Positions 12,810 through 24,665 of a stretch of DNA of 64,000 bases are shown one piece after another (positions within the stretch are counted from its first letter, which is position 1; each line of letters starts with the position of its first letter). The stretch covers positions 620,001 through 684,000 of the forward strand of contig NOWV01000020.1 of assembly GCA_003344405.1 (NCBI GenBank), written 5' to 3'. The notes under the pieces are model-generated. The model did no database searches. It saw nothing but the letters and a program-made list of their open reading frames with translations, and was not told the DNA's origin. This stretch comes from Trichoplax sp. H2. Its lineage: Eukaryota > Placozoa > Uniplacotomia > Trichoplacea. A program made the position numbers and the translations under genes.

Positions 12810-14716
12810 GTAAGTAGAACTATCTTTTATCGTCTCTTTTAATCGTAACTGCTTATGTATTGTGTATTGTATTGTTACTGTATTGGAGAATGGGTTACGA
12901 GTAAAAAAAATGATTCAATGCTTGAAGTAATCAAGAACAAGGACGAAGTTGATTGCCATCGTATCTTGCTGCTCATATCATTGATTAATCGCATTGATTT
13001 TCATCTGGACATAGCATTTAGTGGATTTTACGATATGCTAGTGATTTCTTATATAAATGGAAGTGATTACTACATTGAACGACCAGTATTCTTCCCCAGT
13101 ACTTTATAAGCAAAGACCTACTACTGGTTATTGATGTTTAGTTGGTAGGCTAAGAAGTACGCCCAACATCGATCTTATCATCGTCGAAGGAAACGTACCT
13201 TATAGATGAAACTGTTGTGTGACTAAAGATAATAATGGTATACAAGACATGAGTAGGAGTAATATTTTAATCTATTGAACCAATTAGAAAAGAATTGCAA
13301 ATGATTCGATTATGGGATTGAGTTCAAGCCTACCGTTTGGGGATGCTTTTAATAAAGCTGTTATAACGTGTATATTTTAATCAACGGTTGGCTTATGACG
13401 TATCGTTATCTGCATGAATTTCGATGGATTAGATTGATAAAGATACACAGATGTAGCCTTTACTAACAGAGTTTGATTTAGCGATAACTCTAGTTATGCC
13501 ATTAATAATAATGATGGCGATAACTCCATCAGTAAGTAGGCCTAATAAAGTCTTGATGTCTTGTAAAGTGATAGGTAAGTGATGACAGGAGTCATGCCCG
13601 GAAGACGTTTGCTATTGTACTGCACATTCTCTACTTTGTAAGTTAAATTTATGCTTACAGTAAAATAGCGACAGCAACTTGAGTTTGGTCACGCTCAATT
13701 TCATGTAGGGTGGATACAATATCTGGTTCATATTTTTAGGAAATGTACGTATCTCGAGTACAGTCGATAGTTACTGTTCTTTTCTCTTTTTCTTGTCGGA
13801 TATATGACACATACGGTATTTAGCGATGAAGTACAGAAGAAAGAAATAAGCTTTCTATTCTCGTATCGTGACGTTATATTTCATTAGCATAGATTGATGC
13901 TCCAATGTCCTTTTAACAAGGAGTATTAGCATCTGGATTGAGTCTCTGCTACTGTAATCAACTGTAGATGCGTTTCTATTCTATGTCTGAGTCATCCAGC
14001 ATTACATAATTCGGTGTATTTATCACAGGCAAAGTGCGGCAGCATCAGGATATACTTATAAGCGTCGATCGTTGTTCAACTACTTCGTCAATATTTAGAG
14101 TCAATTACTAGTTAATTAATGTTTTGTAAGACACTCAATTACTCCTTCCATACATGCACTTTTTGATACTAAAAAACCTGTTCGAAATTACGGTTTATGG
14201 TCTTGCATGGGTAGGAAGTGAATATCTTCGCACACAAAGTGCATTTTGTGTTCTAGAATTCTGATGTTAAAAATATCGGAATTATGAGTTGTTGAAGAGT
14301 GGGTGACATTCAGGAAAAAAAAAATTTTATCCAGATATCTATGAAAATATTGAGGTGCATGTTATAACGAAGATGGTATACTCTTGATTATCGGCATTAT
14401 GCGATGTTGTATAAGTTAACTACGTACTTCATTTGCTCGATTGCTATCATACTTATATTGGGATCAAAATTGATTGCTTACCATTCGTAAAGGTCAATAT
14501 TCATGTTGGTGTAGTGACAATTCGAGTGCGCTGCATAAAAGAGGTTGCCAATCTTTTAAATGTTATACGTACGACGCAGTATTATAACAATTTTTATTGT
14601 ATACAACTACTACTTGATTATAAAGCGTATCATATATCATACGTGTATATGAAGACTGATATTTTTTATTCTGTATTCATGTTTTAATGAAAGTACAAAC
14701 ATATTTTTTTATTCAG

Positions 14717-17325
14717 CTGGTTCCATGGCCCTTTATCGCGTGGTCAAGTGGACGAGCTACTTCGAGGCTCGCCTCTCGGTAGTTTCCTAGTTCGCTCTAG
14801 TACGACACGGCCAGGAGATTATGTTTTATGTGTTCGGTAAGATAATACTTGAAATTGCACGGTAGATCTAGTTTGAGCAGCTTTCAATGTAATGGTCTAT
14901 GCTATGTCATTTAAGCGTATTATAAAAAAGAAGCGCTTAGAAATATTTTACCCTACTTTTGATACCGGAATTTGATATAGAATACCACTTATATTGTCCT
15001 ATTGAGAAAATACAGTAACAGGCTGTATAACTAGTACTCTGGTATACCTCGCACTCAATGGTTGTGTTTGTCGCATGACTTTGTATCTAAATTAGCAATG
15101 GAAGATTCTCATTTAAATGGTGCATGAACGCTAGACCTAAGCATAGAGAGTATTGTGCACTTTGTGTTAGTAAGAGTAGTGGACGATTGTTGTTAAACAT
15201 TTATCTATATCTAGCTCTCTTGTAATGAAGATATGAAGATTTATATTACCTTACAGAGGGTATTGCTTATTTTATAATTATTTATTAATTTAATCGCACG
15301 TAATGCTTGATGAAAATTAGAGTTAATGAAAAAATTGTCATAAATTAACGATACACTATTACCAGACAAAAGCGATAGGTTGAGAATTCGTAATTTCAAT
15401 TTTCTTTATCTTCATTACATTTCCTATATTGCTGATTTGAAAATACTACAGTATAGTATTTTGTATTTTATATGCTTCCTTAGCGTAAGTTGATTGAAAC
15501 TGGTCGTATAGTATATTTAACAATGTTATGATTGAGTGATTTATGTTTTATAATATCGTAGTTGTCTCGTGGTCGCTTATTTTTCGTTAAAACATGTATC
15601 AGGGTACATGCCACCACATTTTGATGATGCTACGTTATTACAGATTTTTATTAATCCATGATTTATTCGTAAACTTGTAATATTTAAAAGCACTGTTTGT
15701 ACATTTTATGTGAAGGCTATTTTAACAGTAAATAATATTAATTTACAAATTGTGATCTATAGGGAAAGCAACATGGTGAAGCATTATATCATAGAGAAGA
15801 AAAGTGATTCTGAGTACGAAATTGGATCACAGCCTTTTCCTGGTTTATTATCGGTCATAGATTTTTATAAAATTCATGTTCTTGATACTACTGTCCTCAC
15901 CGGTGCTGTTGAAGTGAGCGAGCTAATTTTAGATGTGTTATGACGTAGAAATTGGGATTATTAATTCGATACCATCGATGCTATAATATACTAATCGGTA
16001 AAATTTTTACGCCTATTTAATGGTAAACCGACTTAGGTTGAAACAGAAACGAAGGAAACAGAAGAGAACGAAACAGAAAAGAAGGAAACAAGTACACCTC
16101 CCAATAATAATAGCAATTCAAACACTGCGTATAAACCAAACACTGCAGAGTCCAAAATGAAGGTTATGATGCGCGTAATTGCGTTATACGATTTTAATGC
16201 AAGGGTAAGTCATTATGTGCAGAGTTTACGCTTTAGTTATAATTTAACAATTCACTAAGTGGCTAGATAGCGTTCATTTGTTACGCATTGATTTGAGCTG
16301 CATCGTTGTGTGCTAAAGCAGGGACTGCTCGAAAATGGGACAATCGAAATGGCCCACAGAATAGTCGGCTTACACATCGCTATTATAGTCAACGGCCGTT
16401 TCCTGTCCCTGCCTCTTCTTTCGATTAGTCCCTGGCTATAGTCATTTTTCGAATTAGTTTCATAACCCTTAACAGATATTTCTGCTCACAATAGTTAAAT
16501 TTGCTGTTATTGTCTTTTATTGCTGGTAATATGCAGTACTGTGAATGCATGCCAAAGCAAGTCTTACTACGTTTGATAATAGGATGCTATGACCTTACGT
16601 GTCTATCTTTAAAAGATTGAATAAACTGGCTGTTCATACTATATTAACTTTAGGATGAAGAAGATCTTCCGTTTACAAAGAATGAGATATTAGACGTTAT
16701 CGGGATGCAAGAAGCCAACTGGTGGACAGGTAGAAATTCAAAAGGAGCTGTAGGAGCTGTTCCTGCTCCTTATTTACGACCAGTAAGTATACAAGGATTG
16801 CTACGAAAGTTATTTTCGGAACATTATAGAATTAGCTGTTACTATTTGTATATTAAGAAATAAGATTAATGTTGTTATCATTTCTCTCACAGCTTCCGGA
16901 AGAGGAGAGCGAAAAGTTACCCGTTATGGCAAAAGCCATTTGTGATAGGCCAAGAAATCCTTACGATCCAACCGCTCTGTCTTATCAAGTAAGTAAATCT
17001 AGGCAACGTAAATTTATCAGTAATGCTATATGAAATTTCTGCTTAAGTTACTATTTCATGGAAATTTTCTTTCCTGAATCTGGCGAGAATATAAAGACCT
17101 AATTATTAGTTGGTTTATAAATGAAAAATAAGGGGTTATTTGTAAGTATTGTAATTTATTCTTGCTTTACAGTCCGGCGATATAATTAAAGTTTTAGAGA
17201 AATCTGATACTGGCTTATGGACTGGTGAATTGAAAGGACACACTGGTAAATTTCCTTTCACTCAGGTGGTACTACTTAGTGAACTGGATGGGTCAAATGA
17301 TACATGGGAAAGTTTTACAAATTAA
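14717..17325 (+). CDS. CRK: CRK/CRKL adaptor protein (SH2-SH3-SH3), 5' end uncertain
   Basis: Exons: 14717-14836, 15763-15913, 16037-16204, 16654-16782, 16893-16988, 17173-17325, all with GT-AG borders and matching phase. The first two encode the SH2 domain: WFHGPLSR at its start, the phosphotyrosine-binding FLVR arginine, then YKIHVLDTT, which is typical of CRK. An acidic, threonine-rich linker leads to the first SH3 domain (ALYDF, EEDLPFTK, NWWTG, PAPYL). A shorter linker leads to the C-terminal SH3 domain (NPYDPTALSY, GDIIKVL, GKFPFTQV). CRK couples phosphotyrosine proteins such as p130Cas and paxillin to GEFs (DOCK1, C3G) at the cell cortex. The acceptor at 14717 falls inside a codon just before the SH2 tryptophan, so an upstream start exon must exist; 12787-12809 is one candidate. 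An 89-bp satellite lies downstream. Confidence 0.93.
16319..16434. mobile_element. MITE-like element in a CRK intron
   Basis: A 116-bp element begins CAGGGACTGCTCGAAAA and ends with the reverse complement of CAGGGACTAATCGAAAG, so its ends match at 14 of 17 positions. It is flanked by GCTAAAG and GCTATAG, a near target-site duplication of 7 bp with one mismatch. CAGGG ends are reminiscent of hAT-type MITEs, but those usually make 8-bp duplications. It lies entirely inside the intron between 16204 and 16654 and has no coding capacity. Confidence 0.5.
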
Positions 17326-17885
17326 ATTTTTTAATCGTATTCGGATAGGCTTGAAAGTATTCAGTAAAGACAGTACAAGTTTGTTCTATCAGCTCGTCAA
17401 TGCGTAATTATAACGGCGACTGCAAAATGATTGTAATGTAATACAAATTATGATATGTAAGGGCAATTAAAGTTGCTGTCCAGTTTAAAGAGGTACTTTT
17501 ACATATGTCACTGCGTTAGATCCTTTTAATATATCAAAATTTTGTTCGCTCATTTTGGTTAGTTATTGATAAGTTTTGCGTTGGTAAGAGATGAAATGTG
17601 TATGTTTTGTACTGCAGTTTATTACTTGATACGGTTTATTTTACTGATTAGTTCTTGTATATAGGTAACCATTAAAAAGGACCATTGATAGTAATTATCT
17701 GATAAGTCATACTCGATTTTTGAGGGTTATCATAATATTTATTATTAATACAGTATTGGTCTCATACAAGTTATTTTGCGTAATTTAAATTGCTTGCGTA
17801 TTACATCGTCTTATCAAGTACAGTAATAAGAATGTATTCTATTAAAAATTTGGTATTAGTGACTTGATGCTATTCACATAAATGG
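17326..17885. other. CRK 3' UTR and intergenic DNA
   Basis: AT-rich non-coding DNA after the CRK stop codon. It likely holds the 3' UTR; an ATTAAA hexamer near 17670 could serve as a poly(A) signal. Nothing else is recognised. Confidence 0.4.
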
Positions 17886-18542
17886 TCTTGTGTACTTTCA
17901 TGCATCAGTATTGCTGGCTTGGTGAAACAGTAGAAAGTTTTATTTACAGCATGGACATTGAGGTCATTTACAGTACAGCTCGCTCGTTTGGCTAAACGAA
18001 TTTTTGGGTTAAGATTCTTTGAGAAGTGTTGAAGGGAAAAAGCTTTCAAACAGTATTTTCCATTTTCAAGTCCCGCGTCCATCCCAGCATTTTTGGGTTA
18101 AGATTCTTTGAGAAGTGTTGCAGGGAAAAAGCTTTTAAAAAGTATCTTCCATTTTTAAGTCCCGCGTCCATCCCAGCATTTTTGGGTTAAGATTCTTTGA
18201 GAAGTGTTGAAGGGAAAAAGCTTTTAAAAAGTATTTTCCATTTTCAAGTCCCGCGTCCATCCCAGCATTTTTGGGTTAAGATTCTTTGAGAAGTGTTGAA
18301 GGGAAAAAACTTTCAAACGGTATTTTCCATTTTCAAGTCCCGCGTCCATCCCAGCATTTTTGGGTTAAGATTCTTTGAGAACTGTTCAAGGGAACTACTG
18401 TTCTATTAAATTTTTGGGTAAGATTCTTTGAGAACTGTTCAAGGGAAAAAGCTTTCAAACAGTATTTTCCATTTTCAAGTTCCGCGTCCATCCCAGCATT
18501 TTTGGGTCAAGATTCTTTGAGAACTGTTCAAGGGAACTACTG

Positions 18543-18562
18543 NNNNNNNNNNNNNNNNNNNN
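18543..18562. other. Assembly gap of 20 Ns
   Basis: A run of exactly 20 Ns inside the satellite. The fixed size suggests a placeholder of unknown length, so the true number of repeats is undetermined. Confidence 0.95.
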
Positions 18563-18826
18563 ATTTTTGGGTTAAGATTCTTTGAGAAGTGTTGAAGGGA
18601 AAAAGCTTTTAAAAAGTATTTTCCATTTTCAAGTCCCGCGTCCATCCCAGCATTTTGGGGTTAAGATTCTTTGAGAAGTGTTCAAGGGAAAAAACTTTCA
18701 AACGGTATTTTCCATTTTCAAGTCCCGCGTCCATCCCAGCATTTTTGGGTTAAGATTCTTTGAGAAGTGTTCAAGGGAAAAAACTTTCAAAAGGTATTTT
18801 CCATTTTCAAGTCCCGCGTCCATCCC

Positions 18827-18846
18827 NNNNNNNNNNNNNNNNNNNN
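18827..18846. other. Second assembly gap of 20 Ns
   Basis: A second 20-N run. The sequence after it repeats the array leader, so the copy order across this gap is an assembly inference. Confidence 0.95.
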
Positions 18847-19428
18847 TCTTGTGTACTTTCATGCATCAGTATTGCTGGCTTGGTGAAACAGTAGAAAGTT
18901 TTATTTACAGCATGGACATTGAGGTCATTTACAGTACAGCTCGCTCGTTTGGCTAAACGAATTTTTGGGTTAAGATTCTTTGAGAAGTGTTGAAGGGAAA
19001 AAGCTTTTAAAAAGTATTTTCCATTTTCAAGTCCCGCGTCCATCCCAGCATTTTTGGGTTAAGATTCTTTGAGAAGTGTTCAAGGGAACTACTGTTCTAT
19101 TAAATTTTTGGGTTAAGATTTTTGGGTAAGATTCTTTGAGAACTGTTTAAGGGAACTACTGTTCTATTAAATTTTTGGGTTAAGATTTTTGGGTAAGATT
19201 CTTTGAGAACTATTAAAGGGAAAAAGCTTTCAAACAGTATTTTCCATTTTCAAGTCCCGCGTCCATCCCAGCATTTTTGGGTCAAGATTCTTTGAGAACT
19301 GTTCAAGGGAACTACTGTTCTATTAAATTTTTGGGTTAAGATTTTTGGGTAAGATTCTTTGAGAACTGTTCAAGGGAAAAAGCTTTCAAAAAGTATTTTC
19401 CATTTTCAAGTCCTGTGTCCATCCCAGC

Positions 19429-20270
19429 GCTAGATTGATGAAAATTGAATCAATCAGCATAGAGACGCACACCTACGGCGTTGTAAGAGAGAATTTCTCT
19501 TCGGAAATCCCTAGCAAGCAGCATTTCCAGTTGACTACTGTAGTCCAGTAAGTGTTGGGAGATTAATGAATTTTCCTACACTGTACTTGGCTGCAACTTT
19601 GCCAATACTGGACAGTGTCCAGTTTGAGTGAAGTGTAGGAAAAAAACATTTTCAACGAGTGCAGAATGCGAATGCAATTGTCAAGAAAATGATGTCACTC
19701 ATGACGATTCACTGCAGCAGACTGTGACGTTCCTTTTGCGTCAGAGCTATCCGTACGATCGTGTACAGTGTACAGTCTGAATTGCTACAGTCCATTTTCC
19801 ATCAAAGGGCCGATTGCCACCCAACAGACATGTACAGTACTGAATGGACTGACTGTACTCTACGTACACTGTATAGTATGGGCCAGACTGCAGCAGTTAC
19901 GCACTTCACGTGTCGTTTTTTCTTTTTCTGTTGCTCCTTTTACAGTACAAAGTTACAAGAAATCTCCATGGTACTCACCAGTACAGTACTGTAGGTACAC
20001 TTGAGTACAAAACTGCACAGTACAGTACAACGAGCTATACTCTACACTTGCCTGTCGTTCAAACACTTGTACAAGACCTGCAGCAGTTGGACATTCTTTT
20101 GTCCAGTGTTCAATCATTAGATCATCAGCATTTTTTGACTTCTCAATCATTGCTAATAGGGCTGAAATTAGCTGTAATTAATTGAATCTGCAAGACAGTC
20201 CTGTCAACCAATTACGACTGGAAAGCGTGAAAATTAGACATTACTACTGAATCAAATATCTAAATGCCAC
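19429..20270. other. GTACAGT-rich intergenic DNA upstream of p47
   Basis: No gene is recognised. The stretch 19760-20040 is dense in TACAGTAC, GTACAGTGTACAG and related palindromic words, which generate several overlapping 65-91-codon open frames with no family similarity. The p47 promoter and 5' UTR should lie in the last few hundred bases. Confidence 0.45.
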
Positions 20271-23200
20271 ATGGCTGATAGCGAAACGTCGATGATTGCC
20301 AATTTTGTCAGCATAGCTGGCACGGATGCTGATCAAGCCAGATTTTATTTGGAAGCTTCCAATTGGAATTTGAAAGTAAGTTCTTTTGACTTTGCTGCGT
20401 CATGGACTACTAGGTTTTCTTCTAGTGGTCCATGGCTGCGTGCATTGGTTTCTATTTGCTTACGTATATCTTGTACAAGGGTTGCACTTCTTTGGCCATG
20501 TAGTCTTTCTGTACTTTAGAAATGGATCAAGTCATTTTGGACTTCTAGAGTTCAAAGACTGCACCCAGCAGACCACGAAGATAATTCGACTTGTTGTACT
20601 GTACTGTACTGTACTTTGCTTACAGAACGACTTCCAAGTCACGTACAAGTTGTCAGCGGATGGAGATCGCATTGCATTATTTCAGTTAAAGAACGCATCT
20701 TTGATCGATTTTCACTTTACACTGTCAATGTTGATCCAGAAGACGATCTTGTAAAGCTCAAACTAGTACGTTAAAATAACCAGCATAATACTGTAATGGA
20801 GTCAGTGAAAGCTCTTACTATTCCCTTGTCATCCTTGATACATTTTCACTTTTCAGTGGCAATGTTGATCGAGGAGACAATCTTGTAAAGCTCAAACTAA
20901 TGCCTTAAAATTACCAGCATAATACTGTAATGGAATAAGTCAATGCTGTTACTATTCCGTAGACATTCTTGATACATTTACACTTTTCAGTGGCAATGTT
21001 GATCCCGGCCGGAGACGATCATGCAAAGCTGAAACTAGCGCCTTAAAATAACCAGCACAATACTGTCATTGAATAAGTGAATGCTGTTACTCTTCCATAC
21101 CTAGTTTTATCTTTCGCGATTCAACCTGATTCTCTTCTTTTCAACCATGACGAAAAGTAACATTTCATCCCAAACGCTATTGTATATTTTTAATTAAAAG
21201 CTGATATTTACCCCATCATGTTGGGCCAATTTGTAAAATTTGTAGTTTATAAAATTGTCTTTGTAGATGACGCTTAACTAATCTAAATTATATACGTATG
21301 TCATTTATGATACGTACGCAGCTTGCACTTGCAAGATATTATGACCGTGGCGATGATTCTTTCGAAGATTCTGAAGTATCAACTCAGGTAAAGTGATGCT
21401 TACTTACACTACGATGTAGTTTTGAGTTCGCCTAGTTTGAAGTGCTTGTCAATGGCATTGACTCGATACAACCAACATCTTGGTCTTAATGATTAATTAA
21501 AAGTTTTCGTACTTAGTGGTGCAAATGTTTGTAATTGTTTAATACTACGTGACTCGAAAGAGTTTTTATTGATAAATTGATCTTTGCAACAGTTGTTCGT
21601 AAGGGAGGACCAGCGTGCAGGTGGTGCTGTCAGGCAGCAGAAACAAAAATCCAGGTTGATAATTAATTCAATTCTACATTTAAAGTAGATTGAACTTGTA
21701 CAGTGTCACAAACTAGAATATTCTTCATCCAATGAAGATGCATATCAGATATTAGCCGGCTTTAGCTTTCATTCTCTAACTCTACTATCTTAACAATGTA
21801 ATTATACTCTATATGTAATATTAGACCCAAGTTTGCGTCTTCATCTGATTATTTTAAACCGGATGATGATGAGGAAGAAGATGAAGCTGGACAAGAATTT
21901 TATGCCGGCGGTTCTGAAAAGAGGTAACGCCACGCATATTCACCATTGGTTTGCTAATTAAGAAAATTCTTCGATTGTCATGTAATGTATATCGTGTTTG
22001 TAAACTAGTGGTCAAGTTGTAAAGGGTCCCCCTAGGAAGAAAACGCCTTCATCGATTGCGGAATCCGTTTTTAAAGAAGCTAAGGCGTATGTAGATTAAA
22101 GGTGTTAGCGTTTGCCTTAATCTCATTACTTAATTACTTAATTGAAATCATTATAATTGACAGTCATGGAGCTGAAGCAGTGTCACCTGACGAAGACGAT
22201 GGTGAGAAAGCAAAGATGGCGCCCTTTGGTGGATCAGGTATATACAGTACTATACGGTAGACTGATGAATTGCGAGACTACAAGTAGATAATGTTGTCGC
22301 GATGTACCGTTTTAATATGTCGGCTTCTGCATATCTGCGATAAATCCAGGACACCGATTAGGTGACGAAGACGGACCTTCTACTGGCGCCGCCACGTCCC
22401 TCACTAGTTCTCAAGCACCAAAAGATACCAAAAAGGTTTGCAACAATTACTACTATAATTATAATAAGTATGTATCAGCGACGAATAAAAACACGCTGAT
22501 ATTCAATTTTATTATAATTATCAACCGTCAATGGTAATTGAATTTAGGTAAATATAAATATACAATTTTGGGCTAATGGATTTTCTGTCGATGATGGACC
22601 TCTTCGAGATCCGAATGATCCAGCGAACAAGCAATTCCTAGAAGAAGTTAGTAAAGGGTAAGCATTGCATTTTTTCCAAATGTGCCAAATATAGTAAAAT
22701 GGTGAAATTGATCTTATTCAGCGAAATTGTATTTGTTGTACTGTTAGCTATGTCCCTTCTGAGTTAATGGCGATGGCAAAAGGCAGAGAAGTCGCAGTTA
22801 ATTTGGTAGACAAACGTTCAGAGGATTACGTCAAGCCTAAGCAAAAATTAAAAGCTTTTACTGGACAAGGACATATGCTCGGAAGGTATGCTAGAATATT
22901 AATTATGTTTAGACCTTTGCTCATAATAGCAATTTATAAACTTGCTTTGGTAGTCTTGTATAAAATGAACGCGGAAAATGAAATGTGGTTATAAATCTTC
23001 ACTATAATTATTAACTACGATCGTAGTGATGATAACGGAGAAGATAATGATGAACAGCCTTTACTTGATGCCAGATATTCAAATAATTCATGGTGGCGTA
23101 GCATGTACATTGTTTTACAGTTATTCGTCATGCGGATGTTAGTCAATTTAGGCTTTTTCAGGTATAACACAGGTTATATTAATGACTGAGTAGAATGTAG

Positions 23201-23903
23201 TAGTATTCGCGTATAAGTATAGCTGATTTGAACGGTGCTACTCTGGTACTTTTATTGCCACTGTTCGATGTTCGGCTGTCAATTAAGGGCTATAGTTATA
23301 GTATTTAGCATTAGTAGCTGATAATACAAATCTTGCGATGCTGAAGTGTTGTAACGAACTTTCTTCACTTTTATTTTTATCTTAGTCCAGCACCGGCGGT
23401 TTCTTCTCAAACTTCTTCAACTAGCGCCACTTCAAATGAACCTCAAAATACAGTTAAGCCAAACGTTGATGAAAGCCAACCGACGACTTCGATAACTATC
23501 CGTTTATCTGATGGAACAAGGTTATTGATGACGTTATTAGATATTTTTTTATCACTTTTTTTTGGAGTTGATATAAACTAGTAATTAATTGTTAAATTCA
23601 ATTTAACTTGAAATATTTTTCTTCCGTATTCGGTTGCTAGGCTTGTAACCAGGATGAATGTATCAAGCACAGTCGGAGATTTGAGGCAGTTCATTAGTCG
23701 GTATGCATTTTGTTACACGACTTATTTCCATGTTGCTTTCTAAGTTTTTCAACGGGACATTTTTATATAGGGCCCGACCATTACCTCCCGGTAGTAAATT
23801 CAATCTATTGACTACATTTCCTAACAAGATTTTGGACAATGATTCCTTAACGTTGGAAAGTGGAAATCTGCTCAATTCGGTTATTGTTCAGCGATTGGCT
23901 TAG
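20271..23903 (+). CDS. NSFL1C: p47 / NSFL1 cofactor (UBA-SEP-UBX), p97/VCP adaptor
   Basis: Twelve exons: 20271-20375, 21322-21387, 21593-21654, 21825-21923, 22009-22086, 22164-22237, 22350-22435, 22548-22657, 22748-22885, 23386-23520, 23641-23700, 23771-23903. All junctions keep phase and give 381 residues, close to the vertebrate length of about 370. Domains in order: UBA (about 1-45), an acidic stretch followed by [18 protein letters not shown], the SEP domain from about 191 ([32 protein letters not shown]) and a C-terminal UBX domain (PTTSITIRL, the TTFPNK loop, VIVQRLA at the end). p47 recruits the AAA ATPase p97/VCP for Golgi and ER membrane fusion after mitosis. A further in-frame exon at 23027-23161 may be used as a cassette. 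Intron 1 carries a three-copy repeat. Confidence 0.96.
20701..21103. repeat. Three-copy ~134-bp tandem repeat in p47 intron 1
   Basis: Copies start near 20701, 20835 and 20969. Each carries 'TTGAT..ATTT.CACTTT', 'CAATGTTGATC', 'GTAAAGCTCAAACTA' (GCAAAGCTGAAACTA in copy 3), 'ACCAGCA.AATACTGT' and 'CTGTTACT.TTCC'-type blocks. Divergence rises in copy 3. It is intronic and probably non-coding. Confidence 0.8.
23027..23161 (+). other. NSFL1C: Possible cassette exon of p47 encoding a hydrophobic segment
   Basis: This 135-bp stretch is open in the p47 frame. It is preceded by a TTAAC-type branch-point candidate and GATCGTAG, and followed by the donor GTATAA. It starts and ends in the same phase (2), so including it adds exactly 45 residues between the SEP and UBX domains and skipping it keeps the normal p47 frame. 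The insert is acidic first ([10 protein letters not shown]), then WWRSM and about 20 mostly hydrophobic residues ([17 protein letters not shown]). The form without it aligns best with known p47 proteins. Confidence 0.45.
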
Positions 23904-24665
23904 AAAGTAATTTACTGATGAACTCATTAAAATTATTACCTCAAAGTGTATCATCGAGTAAATTTTTCATGTTATAAACTATGGGTACCCTTTGTTGCTG
24001 TTGAATGGATGCTTTGCTAAAAATTGTTGCTACGGCAAAAAGGGATTTGTTATCATATTCCTAAATATAATGTACTTGGCTTCGTTATTGTATTTGGCCC
24101 TCATGTCTGAAATATTATTAAAAGCTTTCATGAGTTTGGTGATTGTAAATGTGTACAGTGTTATATCGAAGCCAACAAGCTTTCTTTATCTCTTAGTGAT
24201 ATTGTAACTCTTTTATTCTTGCAGTAACATGCATGTTCTGTATTATTGGCAATAAATTCCTTTTCTTGTGAAGTATGTAATTCGTAACTATATATCTGTC
24301 GATTTTAATGTCTACCACTGATGGCTCAAAGTCTCCCAACCCTCTTGTAAGCTATTTTCAGATAACATGATTAAGGGTATATTTAGCTCATAAGCGTTAT
24401 TTTGGAAGGTCATTTAAAGTGCTTCGATTTATTTATCTTGGTTAATACAGTATACAGGATAGTAAAAGAATGTCAACGGGTTATACGTGATTTATGTGCT
24501 TAGTTCAATTTTAATCATTATTTTCGATACAATGCAAGAGCAGCACATGCTGCCGCATGCTAAAGAAATCATTCTATAAGTAAATATAATTATACAATGC
24601 CAGTATTAAAATAAATATTCATAGCAGCAATTTAGTGCAACACGATAGTCTAATTTATATTGATT
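23904..24665. other. Convergent 3' region between p47 and the mTERF gene
   Basis: Non-coding AT-rich DNA. AATAAA on the + strand at 24251-24256, about 350 bp after the p47 stop codon, is a plausible poly(A) signal. A 71-codon open frame at 23992-24207 lies in the p47 3' UTR and looks like chance. Confidence 0.5.

Larger units (their letters stand above)
9688..14716. other. Mostly non-coding stretch upstream of CRK
   Basis: No recognisable protein is encoded. It contains a ~148-bp tandem duplication (11437-11731), a MITE-like inverted repeat (11862-11953) and a possible CRK first exon (12787-12809). Open frames up to 84 codons (12855-13109, 14433-14687) show no family similarity. If the CRK exon proposal is right, 12810-14716 is CRK intron 1. 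Confidence 0.45.
17886..19428. repeat. 89-bp tandem satellite with an embedded duplicated leader
   Basis: Units start ATTTTTGGGTTAAGATTCTT at 18000, 18089 and 18178 (exact 89-bp spacing) and continue to about 19428 with variant and truncated copies. Each full unit ends 'CCCGCGTCCATCCCAGC'. A ~114-bp leader at 17886-17999 ('TCTTGTGTACTTTCATGC') recurs after the second gap at 18847-18960, so the whole leader-plus-array block is itself duplicated. Some units are cut short to 'CAAGGGAACTACTGTTC'. Open frames across the array are periodic by-products. Confidence 0.92.

Noticed and set aside
18678-19043. Open frames crossing the N gap in the satellite (both strands)
   Set aside because: They include the unknown bases and the same 89-bp unit that yields identical frames elsewhere in the array (17870-18082).
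20386-20754. 122-codon open frame after the first p47 exon
   Set aside because: It starts in intron 1 and runs into the three-copy intronic repeat; the p47 donor at 20375 and acceptor at 21322 explain the gene without it.
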